Positions 1 to 8,178 of a stretch of DNA of 64,000 nt are shown here, one piece after another (within the stretch, counting starts at the first letter, position 1; the number at the start of each line of letters is the position of its first letter). Location of the stretch: contig NZ_CP031056.1 in NCBI RefSeq assembly GCF_003345295.1, positions 1 to 64,000 of the forward strand, in the 5' to 3' direction. The position numbers were made by a program, and so were the translations under genes. The notes under the pieces were generated by a model. The model was not told the DNA's origin. It was given only the letters and a program-made list of their open reading frames with translations, and did no database searches. Source of the DNA: Vibrio splendidus (GTDB taxonomy: Bacteria > Pseudomonadota > Gammaproteobacteria > Enterobacterales > Vibrionaceae).

Positions 1-1
1 A

Positions 2-988
2 ATGGGCGCTTCTGGTTACATGGCTGAACTGACTCACGATTACCTGTCTGTGATGCTGCCATTCTTTGTGTTGTACTCGTTAGCTTGGGTCATGTCATGC
101 TTTGTTCGGAACGATACCAACCCAAAACTGGCGACTTACGCGATGTCGATCGGTGCTGTGGTTAACCTAGTTTTGGACTACTTCTTCGTCTTAGAATTTG
201 GCTGGGGCATGAAAGGCGCGGCCTACGGTACAGCAATTGCTCAAGGTGTTATCGCTTGTATTTTATTAAGCCATTTCGTGCGTAAACAAGGCACCTTGGA
301 ACTGAGCTTAAAAGGGATTGGTTTGGGCAAACTGCCAAGCATCCTAAAAATAGGTACGCCGACATTCTTCATTGAAGTAACCGCAGCGATGACCATCTTA
401 TTGTTCAACTACGTGTTGCTGCATCAGTTTGGTGAGAATCATATTATCGCCTATGGCTTAACGGCAAACATCGGGGTATTCGCCCTGTTTGTGATGGTCG
501 GAATCGCTCAAGCCTGCCAGCCAATCATCAGCTTTAATCATGGTGCCAACCAACCAAGCCGAATCGAAGCGATTTTTCGCTTAGGTTTAAAAAGTGCCAT
601 TGGTAGCGGCTTGGTGTTTATGGTTCTGGTGTACCTGTTTGCTCCACAAATCGCAGCCCTCTATTTGGGTGATTCAAGCGATTTGATTGCACTGTCATCA
701 ACCGCATTGACGTTCTTCTTCTTTGCTGTGCCGCTGATGGGCATAAACTTGGTGATCGCCAACCTGTTTCAGGCAACGGCCAAACCTAAGCAAGCAACAC
801 TGATATCTCTAGGACGAGGTTTTGTGTTCGTCGCATTGGGTATCATGATTTTGCCAAAGCTATTCCCAGAACAAGGTATTTGGGCGAGTATCCTGTTCGC
901 GGAAACCGTAACAGCCATATTCAGCCTAAGCATGTTACGCAGCTATAAGAAGCGCTTTTCAAGCTCCTTGGCTGAGCCAATGGCATAA
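2..988 (+). CDS. MATE family multidrug/Na+ efflux transporter, 5'-truncated by window edge
   Basis: The visible 328 residues are the C-terminal two thirds of a MATE (multidrug and toxic compound extrusion) inner-membrane antiporter; full-length family members have about 450 residues and 12 helices. The reading frame is open to the first base, so the true start lies outside the window and the ATG at position 2 is probably internal. Many hydrophobic helices are visible, with the family-typical stretch NPKLATYAMSIGAVVNLVLD near residue 41 and the second-half repeat GIAQACQPIISFNHGA near residue 163. Such pumps expel cationic drugs using Na+ or H+ gradients; the substrate cannot be read here. The stop at 986-988 is followed at once by the AT-rich islet. 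Confidence 0.85.
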   Translation: MGASGYMAELTHDYLSVMLPFFVLYSLAWVMSCFVRNDTNPKLATYAMSIGAVVNLVLDYFFVLEFGWGMKGAAYGTAIAQGVIACILLSHFVRKQGTLELSLKGIGLGKLPSILKIGTPTFFIEVTAAMTILLFNYVLLHQFGENHIIAYGLTANIGVFALFVMVGIAQACQPIISFNHGANQPSRIEAIFRLGLKSAIGSGLVFMVLVYLFAPQIAALYLGDSSDLIALSSTALTFFFFAVPLMGINLVIANLFQATAKPKQATLISLGRGFVFVALGIMILPKLFPEQGIWASILFAETVTAIFSLSMLRSYKKRFSSSLAEPMA

Positions 989-997
989 GAAGCAATC

Positions 998-1019
998 CGT
1001 TTAGAGCGTAACGCTTCTT
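998..1019. repeat. 22-bp direct repeat, left copy
   Basis: This segment begins cgtttagagcgt and matches 4258-4279 at 21 of 22 positions (a/g difference in the middle). The inner agcgtaacgct is itself palindromic. The two copies bound the AT-rich islet and lie just after the MATE stop and just before the terminator of the next gene. Confidence 0.7.
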
Positions 1020-1168
1020 TGACCATCCGTAGCAGGTTTACTCATAAGTAGAGCTTCCTTATCATTATTCCATCATCGAGCTCTTGTTTCATTAGAACCA
1101 ACAAATGAGCCACTCAAAAATTTACACCATGGAAAATGAAGACTGTAATAGTCAAATAAAAATGAACG

Positions 1169-1205
1169 GTAAAACCCTCAAAACAATCTTCCATGAGGGC
1201 TTTAC
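1169..1205 (+). terminator. Possible rho-independent terminator
   Basis: The arms are 1169-1180 and 1194-1205 with one mismatch and a 13-nt loop, followed by a T-rich stretch (ttattttac). It lies 180 bp after the MATE stop, so assignment to that gene is tentative. Confidence 0.4.
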
Positions 1206-1708
1206 TTATTTTACACATCCCAACGTACATTTTAGAAACCCAAGACAAATAACCACTTAGCTAGGGGTATTCAATGATATTTTGTATATATTCACCCATA
1301 ACACATCAACAACTGAACATTAATTTAGACATTAAATAATCAACACACAGAAAGGCATATTAGATTTCATACTTAACATGACACATATTTAAATATAAAT
1401 ATTCTAATAAAGTGCTTAAAAAATTATTATTATCATTTTAGAAACCCCACATACAAACTCTGTTCACTCCATTTCCCTAAGTTACGTGTATTAAAGATAG
1501 TGTCGCTGATTGTCTCGTAGGTTTACGAATTAGAAAATTAAGGTCTTTGTAAAGTGCTAGATATCACGTTTATTGAAAAGTAATGTTGATAATTTAAATT
1601 TAGATTTAAAGAGAATTAGTAATTATTCTATGGCTCAACTAATCAATAGACAGAGTTTAAGGTACTCACCAGCACTTCGGATTAATTTTCTACCTATGGA
1701 GGGTCACA

Positions 1709-3406
1709 ATGACCAAAAAGTACATTTTTCTTATATTCACCGCATTAAACTTATCTGCATGTGGAAGTGATTCATCTCCATCATCAGACACTCACCAAGA
1801 CAACTCTTCTCTGACCGTATCTCAGTCAATTCAAGCTAAAAGCATACTTTTAGAATGGAATAAAATTGAAGGAATTAAACATTATAAGTTGATACGTTAT
1901 AGACCCTCGGCTCATGGCTTAATTAGCGAAGTAATTGAACCATCAATCACTGGTACTTCATATAAGCTAAAGATCGACCTCGTCGATTTTGATGCCGCAG
2001 CTTCTGATTATGAACTGCTAGCCTGCAAAAATAATGATTATTGTCTTGTTCAATCTCCACAATTTCAATTAAAAAATCTAGAACAAACTGTCATTCGGTT
2101 TAAAACGAACCTTAAGCATTCCGATTCGAGCAACGTTCGCTTTGGCGATGCACTAACCTGGAAAAATGATCATTTAATCGTCAATTCAGGTGAAGAATCA
2201 AATCATATAGTTGGTATTTATACTGCGCAGGAAAATGGCAATTATAATTATGATGAAGAAATAGCGAATAGAACGAGCTATAACACTGAAGCACGAAAAT
2301 CAACGAATAGCTTAGTGGCCATAGGTAACACTTTCGAAGACATGATGCTTGCAACATCGACGTATTCTGCTTCGGAAGAAAACAAAGCGCTCGTTATTTT
2401 TGGCAAAACAAATAGTCACTATAATAATGGATACCTAGAACATTGGTTCGAAAATTACAGCGATTCAAGTGGTTCTATTACTGATTCTTATGGCCAAGCT
2501 TTAGCTAGCTCAGGTGATAATGGTAGTATCATCGTCATGGGGCACAAAAATAAAAATATGGCAGGAGAAGTCTCACTCTTCCTCAATAAAGATCTCAACT
2601 TTCCAGCAGCTCCTGAATCGGGCATTAAAACGGTACGTCACCCTAGTGAACTAAAACTAAAGCGTCCAGATGATCTAGCTATCGATGCAAAGTTCGGGGC
2701 TAGTGTCGCTATTGCAAAAGACAACGTTATAGTCGTTGGCTCTCCTATGGATTCATTACGAAAAGATACAGGTAGCGAAGTCAAGCACGGTGGTACTGTC
2801 TATGTATACCGCCTTAACCCCTATCCAAACCATTACACCGATATTTGGCGCTTAGAAACCGTATTGAAAATGCCCATCCCAATTGAAAACAGTGGTTTCG
2901 GGTCATCAGTCACTATAAATAAAGACGCAAACCTTATTCTCGTTGGAGCACCTGGGGTTGATAAAGTCTTTAGTTATAAATACGACTCACAGAAAGGTTT
3001 TTGGTCAAACGTCGATTCAATAGATCCAGTAAAGGCATTTAAAGGTCAACATTTTGGTTCTGATATCGCGCTTAGTGACAACGGTTATCTAGCGATATCC
3101 GCCCCACAGGCCCCATGGCGAGGGTTTGGTTTTCATCACAGCCCTGATACGTTAGAAATTGGTGGTGATACAGACGGTGCGGTTTATGTTTACCACTTAA
3201 CTAACTATGGTGATCGAGACTACGCATGGGAAGGCGTTTTTACTGGTGATAGTGTCAGTGGTGTAAACGAGGAGTTCGGGAAGTCAATGATGTTTAAACC
3301 CGGCGCTGATGAACTTGCTATTGGAGCACCTGGACATCCTTCGGATCCTCTTCTCGATTGGAGTGATAATTCCTGGAAAGATGCTGGAGCCGTGTACATT
3401 TTCTAA
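1709..3406 (+). CDS. FG-GAP/integrin-like beta-propeller lipoprotein
   Basis: This 565-residue protein has a lipoprotein signal: a short basic start, a hydrophobic core and the lipobox LSAC with Cys18, so it should be anchored in a membrane on the periplasmic or surface side. A region resembling a fibronectin type III fold (about residues 30-120) follows, with SILLEWNKIEGIKHYKLIR typical of such strands. The remainder holds repeated FG-GAP-like units: FGDALTW near 146, FGASVAIAKDNVIVVGSP, FGSSVTINKDANLILVGAPG, FGSDIALSDNGYLAISAPQ and FGKSMMFKPGADELAIGAPG. These repeats suggest a seven-bladed propeller used for binding. The start is supported by ggaggg five bases before the ATG. Codon and base composition are AT-richer than in the neighbours, suggesting acquisition. 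No enzymatic motif was seen; function unknown. Confidence 0.8.
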   Translation: MTKKYIFLIFTALNLSACGSDSSPSSDTHQDNSSLTVSQSIQAKSILLEWNKIEGIKHYKLIRYRPSAHGLISEVIEPSITGTSYKLKIDLVDFDAAASDYELLACKNNDYCLVQSPQFQLKNLEQTVIRFKTNLKHSDSSNVRFGDALTWKNDHLIVNSGEESNHIVGIYTAQENGNYNYDEEIANRTSYNTEARKSTNSLVAIGNTFEDMMLATSTYSASEENKALVIFGKTNSHYNNGYLEHWFENYSDSSGSITDSYGQALASSGDNGSIIVMGHKNKNMAGEVSLFLNKDLNFPAAPESGIKTVRHPSELKLKRPDDLAIDAKFGASVAIAKDNVIVVGSPMDSLRKDTGSEVKHGGTVYVYRLNPYPNHYTDIWRLETVLKMPIPIENSGFGSSVTINKDANLILVGAPGVDKVFSYKYDSQKGFWSNVDSIDPVKAFKGQHFGSDIALSDNGYLAISAPQAPWRGFGFHHSPDTLEIGGDTDGAVYVYHLTNYGDRDYAWEGVFTGDSVSGVNEEFGKSMMFKPGADELAIGAPGHPSDPLLDWSDNSWKDAGAVYIF

Positions 3407-3821
3407 ATTAGTAGAGTAACTGTACATCAGCTGAAAGGGTATGGGGAACCAAATTACAACCCGCACTTGAGAAAAGTAATTAATGGGATCAATAACGTAG
3501 ATATTCACATCTAGGATTTTATTATCTAGTGGCAATCACCTAATGAACATGACTTTAATGTAAACATTGAAATTCATATCGAATCAGTCTTGAACTTAAC
3601 TCTGTGAGTAGGACAATGATATTTAACTTTGTATTATGTTTTTATTTATTGATTAGTTTACATTAGGGGCTTATTTCACTGGTAATAAACTCGATGACTT
3701 TACTTATACCCATATCAATTATTGATGGCATCAACCACTCTATAACTAGTCAGAGCCAATGTAAGTTATTATAAAGTTTTATTTAAAATAATATTAGTCA
3801 CTAAAAAGTAGGAACATTGAA
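3407..3821. other. Gene-free AT-rich intergenic region
   Basis: No supported gene, terminator or repeat could be identified. The region separates the lipoprotein gene from a small ORF and probably carries the promoter of the latter. Confidence 0.45.
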
Positions 3822-4022
3822 ATGAGATCAGGTTATGAAAGTGAACTATCACTTGTTTTTGGTGGTGAAGATATAAAGATGGATCGTATATTATTTCTGA
3901 TGGAAAGAACTCACCAATATGAGAGAAGCCTATATTGGATGAAAATGAAATTTCTGATCTTCGGGATGATAATTCCCACAGTACTATCAATAGCTGCACT
4001 CTTTTTCTCGGTTATTAAATAA
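3822..4022 (+). CDS. Small hypothetical membrane protein
   Basis: This 66-residue ORF has a charged N-terminal half and a hydrophobic helix near the C-terminus (about residues 44-64, FLIFGMIIPTVLSIAALFF). An aggaa motif ends eight bases before the ATG, a good ribosome binding site. I do not recognise the family. It sits alone in the AT-rich islet. Short length and low GC make a chance ORF possible, but the RBS and the clean membrane helix argue for a real gene. Confidence 0.45.
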   Translation: MRSGYESELSLVFGGEDIKMDRILFLMERTHQYERSLYWMKMKFLIFGMIIPTVLSIAALFFSVIK

Positions 4023-4050
4023 ACCGTTTACGTGTATTAACTTAGTCGCA

Positions 4051-4072
4051 AGGTCGAGCCTACGCTCGACCT
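4051..4072. terminator. Hairpin without clear U tract downstream of small ORF
   Basis: Perfect 8-bp arms aggtcgag (4051-4058) and ctcgacct (4065-4072) enclose a 6-nt loop 30 bp after the ORF stop. The lack of a T run makes termination uncertain. Confidence 0.4.
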
Positions 4073-4096
4073 ATCACATTATATTCAATTATAAAT

Positions 4097-4150
4097 CATC
4101 GTGATTCGAACCCAACATACGAGACTTGTCCATTAGGCTGCTATACACAT
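4097..4150 (-). other. tRNA-like fragment
   Basis: Read on the minus strand, the segment contains gggttcgaatc, the T-arm/T-loop signature of a tRNA, preceded by a D-arm-like stretch gcctaatgga. The anticodon arm and a pairing acceptor stem are missing, so it is not a functional tRNA gene. It may be the remains of a tRNA gene or of an attachment site left by an integrated element. A chance match to the T-loop is possible. Confidence 0.25.
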
Positions 4151-4257
4151 TCCTTTAAGCATGAGCGCTTAAAGCGTAAACGCTTATTTTATCTCGCGTT
4201 GATGAGATATAAAACACCTTACCCTACTGTTCGTAAATCCGAGTATTCAAACTCATA

Positions 4258-4279
4258 CGTTTAGAGCGTGACGCTTCTT
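4258..4279. repeat. 22-bp direct repeat, right copy
   Basis: Partner of 998-1019 (21/22 identical). A related but shorter hairpin sequence, aaagcgtaaacgctta, lies 85 bp upstream (4171-4186), so three related elements are present in this islet. Confidence 0.7.
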
Positions 4280-4291
4280 GATAGCACATAC

Positions 4292-4320
4292 AAAAAACTC
4301 CAATATCACTATTGGAGCTT
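4292..4320 (-). terminator. Rho-independent terminator of the MFS gene
   Basis: Arms actccaat/attggagct (about 4298-4319) with a 6-nt loop; on the minus strand it is followed by a run of six T. It lies 30 bp after the MFS stop and has T runs on both sides. Confidence 0.75.
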
Positions 4321-4350
4321 TTTATTTATCTCACCAGATCGAAATGAACA

Positions 4351-5532
4351 TTAGCGCCAGCTAAACATTCGAACTTCATTGCCCTCTTCAGGCTTCTTAG
4401 GGATGTTTAAAGACAACGCCAGAGAAACCACTGCCATTGCTGCACCAATGTAAAAAACTGTCGCAGGGGAAGACAACCAAATCACACCAAACGCGACTGG
4501 AATAACAACCGCGGCGATATGGTTGATGGTGAAAGAGACACCAGCGGTTGATGCCATATCAGCAGGATCTGCAATTTTCTGGAAGTAGGTTTTAATCGCC
4601 AATGCCAACGCAAAAAACAGATGATCGACAACATACAGCGCGGCTGCCCACTCCGCAGTTTGTACTAAAGCATACCCAACGAACACACCAATCAAACCGA
4701 CATACTCGAAGATCAGCGCTTTACGCTCACCGACTACACCAATAAATCGACCAATACGTTTGGCAAACAAGAAATTAAACAGATAGTTGATTAAGAACAG
4801 TAGCGTTATATCAGCAGCCGAGTAACCGAACTTCTCTACCATCAAGAAGCCTGCGAATACCGTGAAGATTTGTCTTCTTGCGCCGCTCATAAACGTTAGC
4901 GCGTAGTAGAGCCAGTAACGCTTTCTCAATACCAACTTTTTATTTTGCTGAGTCTTGGTTTGAAACTCAGGGAAGCCAAAGGTCATCACTAAAACCAGAA
5001 TAAAACCAATGCCTCCAGTAATGCCGTACACCCAAGCGAAATCCAGCTTAAGCTGTTCCAACATCACCCAGATAGATCCGTACGTGATCAATGACGCGAG
5101 CGCGCCCACAGAGATCATTTTACCCAGCATCTCTGGTGCTTCTTCTTTATTCAGCCACTGCAAAGATAAAGATTGCTTGAGCGTTTCAAAATAGTGAAAG
5201 CCCGTCGACATCAAAATCGTAGTTAGTAACAAGCCTGTGAGTGTAGGAAATAAACCGGTAATCGCCGTGCCTACGGTCAGCATCGCCAGCGATATCAACA
5301 TAAAGCGTTGCTCACGAATGAATGCCAAAACAAACACCACGGTAAACGCTAAGAAACCAGGAATCTCACGAACGCTTTGCAACAAGCCAATATCAGCACC
5401 ATCAAAGTTCGCTTTCTCAATCACGAAGTTATTCAACAGAGCCATCCAGCTCGAAAACGCGATAGGGACAACGATCGAAATCAGTAATAAAAAGTTTTGC
5501 GGCGTTTTCCAGCTCGCGGTTCTATCGAACAT
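4351..5532 (-). CDS. MFS transporter
   Basis: This 393-residue inner-membrane protein has about 12 hydrophobic helices and the overall layout of the major facilitator superfamily. The helix 2-3 loop motif is degenerate. The start overlaps the end of the upstream phosphotransferase gene by 11 bp, so the two are probably translationally coupled. A terminator follows the gene. The cargo is unknown; coupling to a small-molecule kinase and an acetyltransferase suggests export or import of a compound that these enzymes modify. It is weakly similar in style to MFS drug or sugar exporters, and I cannot assign it to a subfamily with confidence. Confidence 0.8.
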   Translation of the reverse strand: MFDRTASWKTPQNFLLLISIVVPIAFSSWMALLNNFVIEKANFDGADIGLLQSVREIPGFLAFTVVFVLAFIREQRFMLISLAMLTVGTAITGLFPTLTGLLLTTILMSTGFHYFETLKQSLSLQWLNKEEAPEMLGKMISVGALASLITYGSIWVMLEQLKLDFAWVYGITGGIGFILVLVMTFGFPEFQTKTQQNKKLVLRKRYWLYYALTFMSGARRQIFTVFAGFLMVEKFGYSAADITLLFLINYLFNFLFAKRIGRFIGVVGERKALIFEYVGLIGVFVGYALVQTAEWAAALYVVDHLFFALALAIKTYFQKIADPADMASTAGVSFTINHIAAVVIPVAFGVIWLSSPATVFYIGAAMAVVSLALSLNIPKKPEEGNEVRMFSWR

Positions 5533-6667
5533 TGACGGACTCCTGTTCGTCTAATTGAGTGAGCACTCGTAAGGTCAATTGCTCAGTATACGGATTGATC
5601 TTCCAGTGTTCTGGACTCCAACCTTTTACGAAACGTTGAAAATCAGTCCACGCCACATAGAATATTGGTCTCCATGAGGCTTCAACATCATCGAACGAAA
5701 GCTGTGGCTGATAGTACGTCAATGCCTCTTCCAAGTATCGGAAGTAAGTCTCTAACATCTGTGATTCAAGCTCTGCACAATCTTGCGGCCTCACCGCACT
5801 ACTCATGAACAAGGCGACATCTTTCATCGCACAACCATGACCCACATATTGGAAATCGACCGCAGCCGCGCGTTCGCTTTCCGAATCAAAACAAAAATTG
5901 GCGAGCTTGGCATCGCCATGGACTAAGGTTTGATATGGACATTCTTTTAGTAAACGGTCGATGTGCTTGGCTTGGTTCTTCAAGGGTAAATCTGCCAAGG
6001 CATTAAACTCATCAGGGCGTGTGTCTAAATGCCAATAAGTACCGACTTGCCACAATGATGACGACTGTTGTTGATTGATATTGATGTGCTTTGCGTGAAA
6101 ATTAGCGAGCCATTTAAGGCAAGCATCGCGTTGTTTTTGCTCTTCTCGTGTGTAACCAGACGCCAGTTCAGGCTGAGTATCTTTGGTTGCCAGATCGTCA
6201 GAAGCAGCAAGCACATCAAACTGAGAGATCAACGGAAAACCGATCTCGGCCAAGTCTTGCATCACAATCAGCCACTCGTTTTCTTGTAACTCACATTGCA
6301 ACCCTACAGGCACAGGGCAACGCTCATCCCACTGTTGGGTAAACGACTGATACCAAGCCGTTTCCACTTGGTAAGAGTGCACCTTTCGTTGGTGAGATAA
6401 TTTAGTATTCCAACCCTTGGGGTGTTCTGCTTTATCTGGCAACGCGACATGTTTAACAATCACACTTTTCGGTTCAGCATGGCCTTCTTGAGAAAAGACC
6501 AAGCGAACTAACTCGCCATATCCCCCCCACAGGCGTTGAATCACTTGGACATCAAACCCTTCATGACAACCCAACGAGGTCGCTATTTTTTGATAAAGCT
6601 CAGGCTGATTTTGACTTGAACTCGCTTCAGGTTGAGCCCGATTATTTGACGATATTGATTGAGACAT
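5522..6667 (-). CDS. Aminoglycoside phosphotransferase/EcKinase-like small-molecule kinase
   Basis: The 381-residue cytoplasmic protein carries the kinase-like signature of the APH/choline-kinase superfamily: the catalytic loop LVHGDAKLANFCF and the metal-binding AVDFQYVGHG further on. The N-terminal glycine-rich strand region (RLWGGYGELVRLVF) and the lysine strand (KSVIVKHV) are present. Length and the WGGYGE style are closest to the ecdysteroid-kinase-like group (DUF1679), which phosphorylates hydroxyl groups of small molecules. It starts 11 bp after the GNAT gene and overlaps the MFS gene, forming a three-gene unit. The substrate is unknown. Drug-resistance activity is possible but not shown by the sequence. 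Confidence 0.75.
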   Translation of the reverse strand: MSQSISSNNRAQPEASSSQNQPELYQKIATSLGCHEGFDVQVIQRLWGGYGELVRLVFSQEGHAEPKSVIVKHVALPDKAEHPKGWNTKLSHQRKVHSYQVETAWYQSFTQQWDERCPVPVGLQCELQENEWLIVMQDLAEIGFPLISQFDVLAASDDLATKDTQPELASGYTREEQKQRDACLKWLANFHAKHININQQQSSSLWQVGTYWHLDTRPDEFNALADLPLKNQAKHIDRLLKECPYQTLVHGDAKLANFCFDSESERAAAVDFQYVGHGCAMKDVALFMSSAVRPQDCAELESQMLETYFRYLEEALTYYQPQLSFDDVEASWRPIFYVAWTDFQRFVKGWSPEHWKINPYTEQLTLRVLTQLDEQESVNVR

Positions 6668-6678
6668 ATTACTCGTTG

Positions 6679-6963
6679 CTATGCTTTATCAGATAGAAGA
6701 TGTGACCACTGTGGCTGCCTATTCATGTAGTGAACGACATAGCTACAAACTGGCACAATTTTAAAGCCTGCTTGTTCAATTTCAGGCAAGACCGATTCCA
6801 TCATCACCTTGCCAAAGCCCTTGCCTTGTAGTTCATCAGGGATTCGTGTCGAAGTGATATGTAGTACATCTCCGTCCTTTTGATACTTAACGACCGCGAA
6901 CTGGTCGGGTTCTAGCTCAACTGTGATCTGGTTCACTTCTTGATCCCATTTTACTGCCTGCAT
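6679..6963 (-). CDS. Short GNAT-fold N-acetyltransferase (YjdJ-like)
   Basis: This is a 94-residue minimal GNAT domain with the acetyl-CoA loop ELQGKGFGKVMMESVLPEI and the C-terminal CSYVVHYMNRQP typical of the small Acetyltransf_CG family. A longer reading using a TTG at 6978 is possible. However, ctcct at 6970-6974 is an AGGAG ribosome site six bases before the ATG at 6963, so that start is preferred. It is the first gene of the tight minus-strand unit with the phosphotransferase and the MFS transporter. Homologues of this size are usually of unknown substrate. Confidence 0.75.
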   Translation of the reverse strand: MQAVKWDQEVNQITVELEPDQFAVVKYQKDGDVLHITSTRIPDELQGKGFGKVMMESVLPEIEQAGFKIVPVCSYVVHYMNRQPQWSHLLSDKA

Positions 6964-7237
6964 TCTCAACTCCTGCAAATAATTGATACGACAAACAATA
7001 AAAGTTTGAAGTATGAGTTCCTTGTAATAGACTAACGCAAGTGCATATAAATAAAACTAAGTACTTACAAACAAAGTAGTTAATTCAGTGCCATCGGCTT
7101 AATATAAAAACAGCAATGATAAAAGGCACTCTATAAATCTATGTGAGTACGCCTACTCAATCTAGCACGTAATAACCCCTTGTTAGCAAGTTACCAATAT
7201 AACTAACAGACGCATGTTGGCGCATGGAGAATATATA

Positions 7238-7984
7238 ATGAACGCACCACTGAAGAAGCCTTTGGAGCATAATCAGGCACTTCAAGATCCTCGTAACCGC
7301 ACCGTTTCTACGATAAACAGCACCGATGCACTGGCTATGATTGAGCACGGCAGTGAGCTGACATTAAATGTCTCGACTCCAGTTGGCACGAAGTTTCTCG
7401 CCACCACCAAGTTTATCGGTACACACAGTGATAACTGTATTGTGGTTGAGGTTCCCGAGGTATCCAATGAAGATCTGAATTTTTTCTTTCAAGAAGGTTT
7501 TTGGATGACCGCTCGAGCCTACTCTCTGCGAGGTGAGGGCGCACTTATTCACTTTAGAAGCCAAATTCACCATAAGATTGGTGAACCCTTCCCTATTCTT
7601 GTACTTTCGACACCAAGCACGATGCAAGTCACTCAGCTGCGTAAAGAAACACGCTATGAAGTGAACTTGGCTTCAAGAATTATCTTCAACGACCAAAGAG
7701 CAAACTGTGAGATAAGAGACTTATCGAAAAGTGGTTGTCGTTTTGTGACCTCTCCGACCTCTCGTGCAATTCAGATTGCCGATCGAGTGTCTATCGAGAT
7801 TACGCCGGAAAACTACAATGGCCCTCTTATCCCTCCATTGAGAGGCATCATCTGTAATCTGCAAAAATCGACGCACTACGCTCGATACGGTGTGGAATTT
7901 GATGATATTGGCCGCGCTAACGCCAAACACTTGTTGGCAAAATTAAAGTTCGATGGCACCAAGCTCTGCTTACGAAACGGCTAA
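7238..7984 (+). CDS. PilZ-domain c-di-GMP receptor, PlzD/YcgR-like
   Basis: About 248 residues with an N-terminal YcgR-type (PilZN) domain and a C-terminal PilZ domain. The c-di-GMP binding motifs are intact: LRKETRYE (RxxxR) at the domain junction and IRDLSKSGCRF (D/NxSxxG). Family members bind c-di-GMP and typically act on flagellar motors or on biofilm output. Layout and length match the V. cholerae protein VCA0042 (PlzD). The ATG at 7238 with tggaga eight or nine bases upstream is preferred over the ATG at 7214. The gene is monocistronic and ends at a bidirectional terminator. A diguanylate cyclase gene lies further along in the window. Confidence 0.85.
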   Translation: MNAPLKKPLEHNQALQDPRNRTVSTINSTDALAMIEHGSELTLNVSTPVGTKFLATTKFIGTHSDNCIVVEVPEVSNEDLNFFFQEGFWMTARAYSLRGEGALIHFRSQIHHKIGEPFPILVLSTPSTMQVTQLRKETRYEVNLASRIIFNDQRANCEIRDLSKSGCRFVTSPTSRAIQIADRVSIEITPENYNGPLIPPLRGIICNLQKSTHYARYGVEFDDIGRANAKHLLAKLKFDGTKLCLRNG

Positions 7985-8067
7985 GATCATTTAACACACT
8001 GCGCTCATCTAATTCGTGAATTGACCAAATACAAACCACTCACTCGCGAGCTAAGTCGCAACCAATA

Positions 8068-8100
8068 AAAAAGCCATCGACTCTAGAATCGATGGCTTTC
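8068..8100. terminator. Bidirectional terminator between PilZ and Lon-like genes
   Basis: Arms aagccatcga (8071-8080) and tcgatggctt (8089-8098) are perfectly complementary with an 8-nt loop, flanked by A and T runs. It serves the convergent genes on both sides. Confidence 0.85.
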
Positions 8101-8110
8101 GCGTTTTGGC

Positions 8111-8144
8111 TGTTTTTATCTGTTTATCTGTTTATCTGTTTATC
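8111..8144. repeat. Octanucleotide tandem repeat
   Basis: Three perfect copies of tgtttatc (8121-8144), preceded by a variant copy with two extra T (8111-8120). The array sits in the 3' gap between terminator and Lon-like stop. Confidence 0.8.
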
Positions 8145-8178
8145 TAGGCATAAACTAGCTAACTATCTAGCTATACAG

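Larger units (their letters stand above)
989..1708. other. Gene-free AT-rich intergenic region
   Basis: No ORF with a convincing start is seen here. The region opens with a 22-bp repeat (998-1019) whose partner lies at 4258-4279. It contains a hairpin at 1169-1205 (arms gtaaaaccctca and tgagggctttac, one mismatch) followed by a T-rich tail, which may be a terminator. The rest is AT-rich and is likely to carry the promoter of the lipoprotein gene that starts at 1709. Confidence 0.5.

Noticed and set aside
1573..1770. 65-codon plus-strand ORF overlapping the lipoprotein start
   Set aside because: No ATG start or ribosome site, AT-rich, and it overlaps the well-supported lipoprotein gene in another frame.
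3284..3535. 83-codon minus-strand ORF over the lipoprotein 3' end
   Set aside because: Shadow of the lipoprotein reading frame; no family resemblance or ribosome site.
4351..6963. Interpretation as a toxin-antitoxin or anti-phage unit
   Set aside because: GNAT, kinase and MFS proteins lack toxin or defence motifs; a small-molecule modification/transport unit is more economical.
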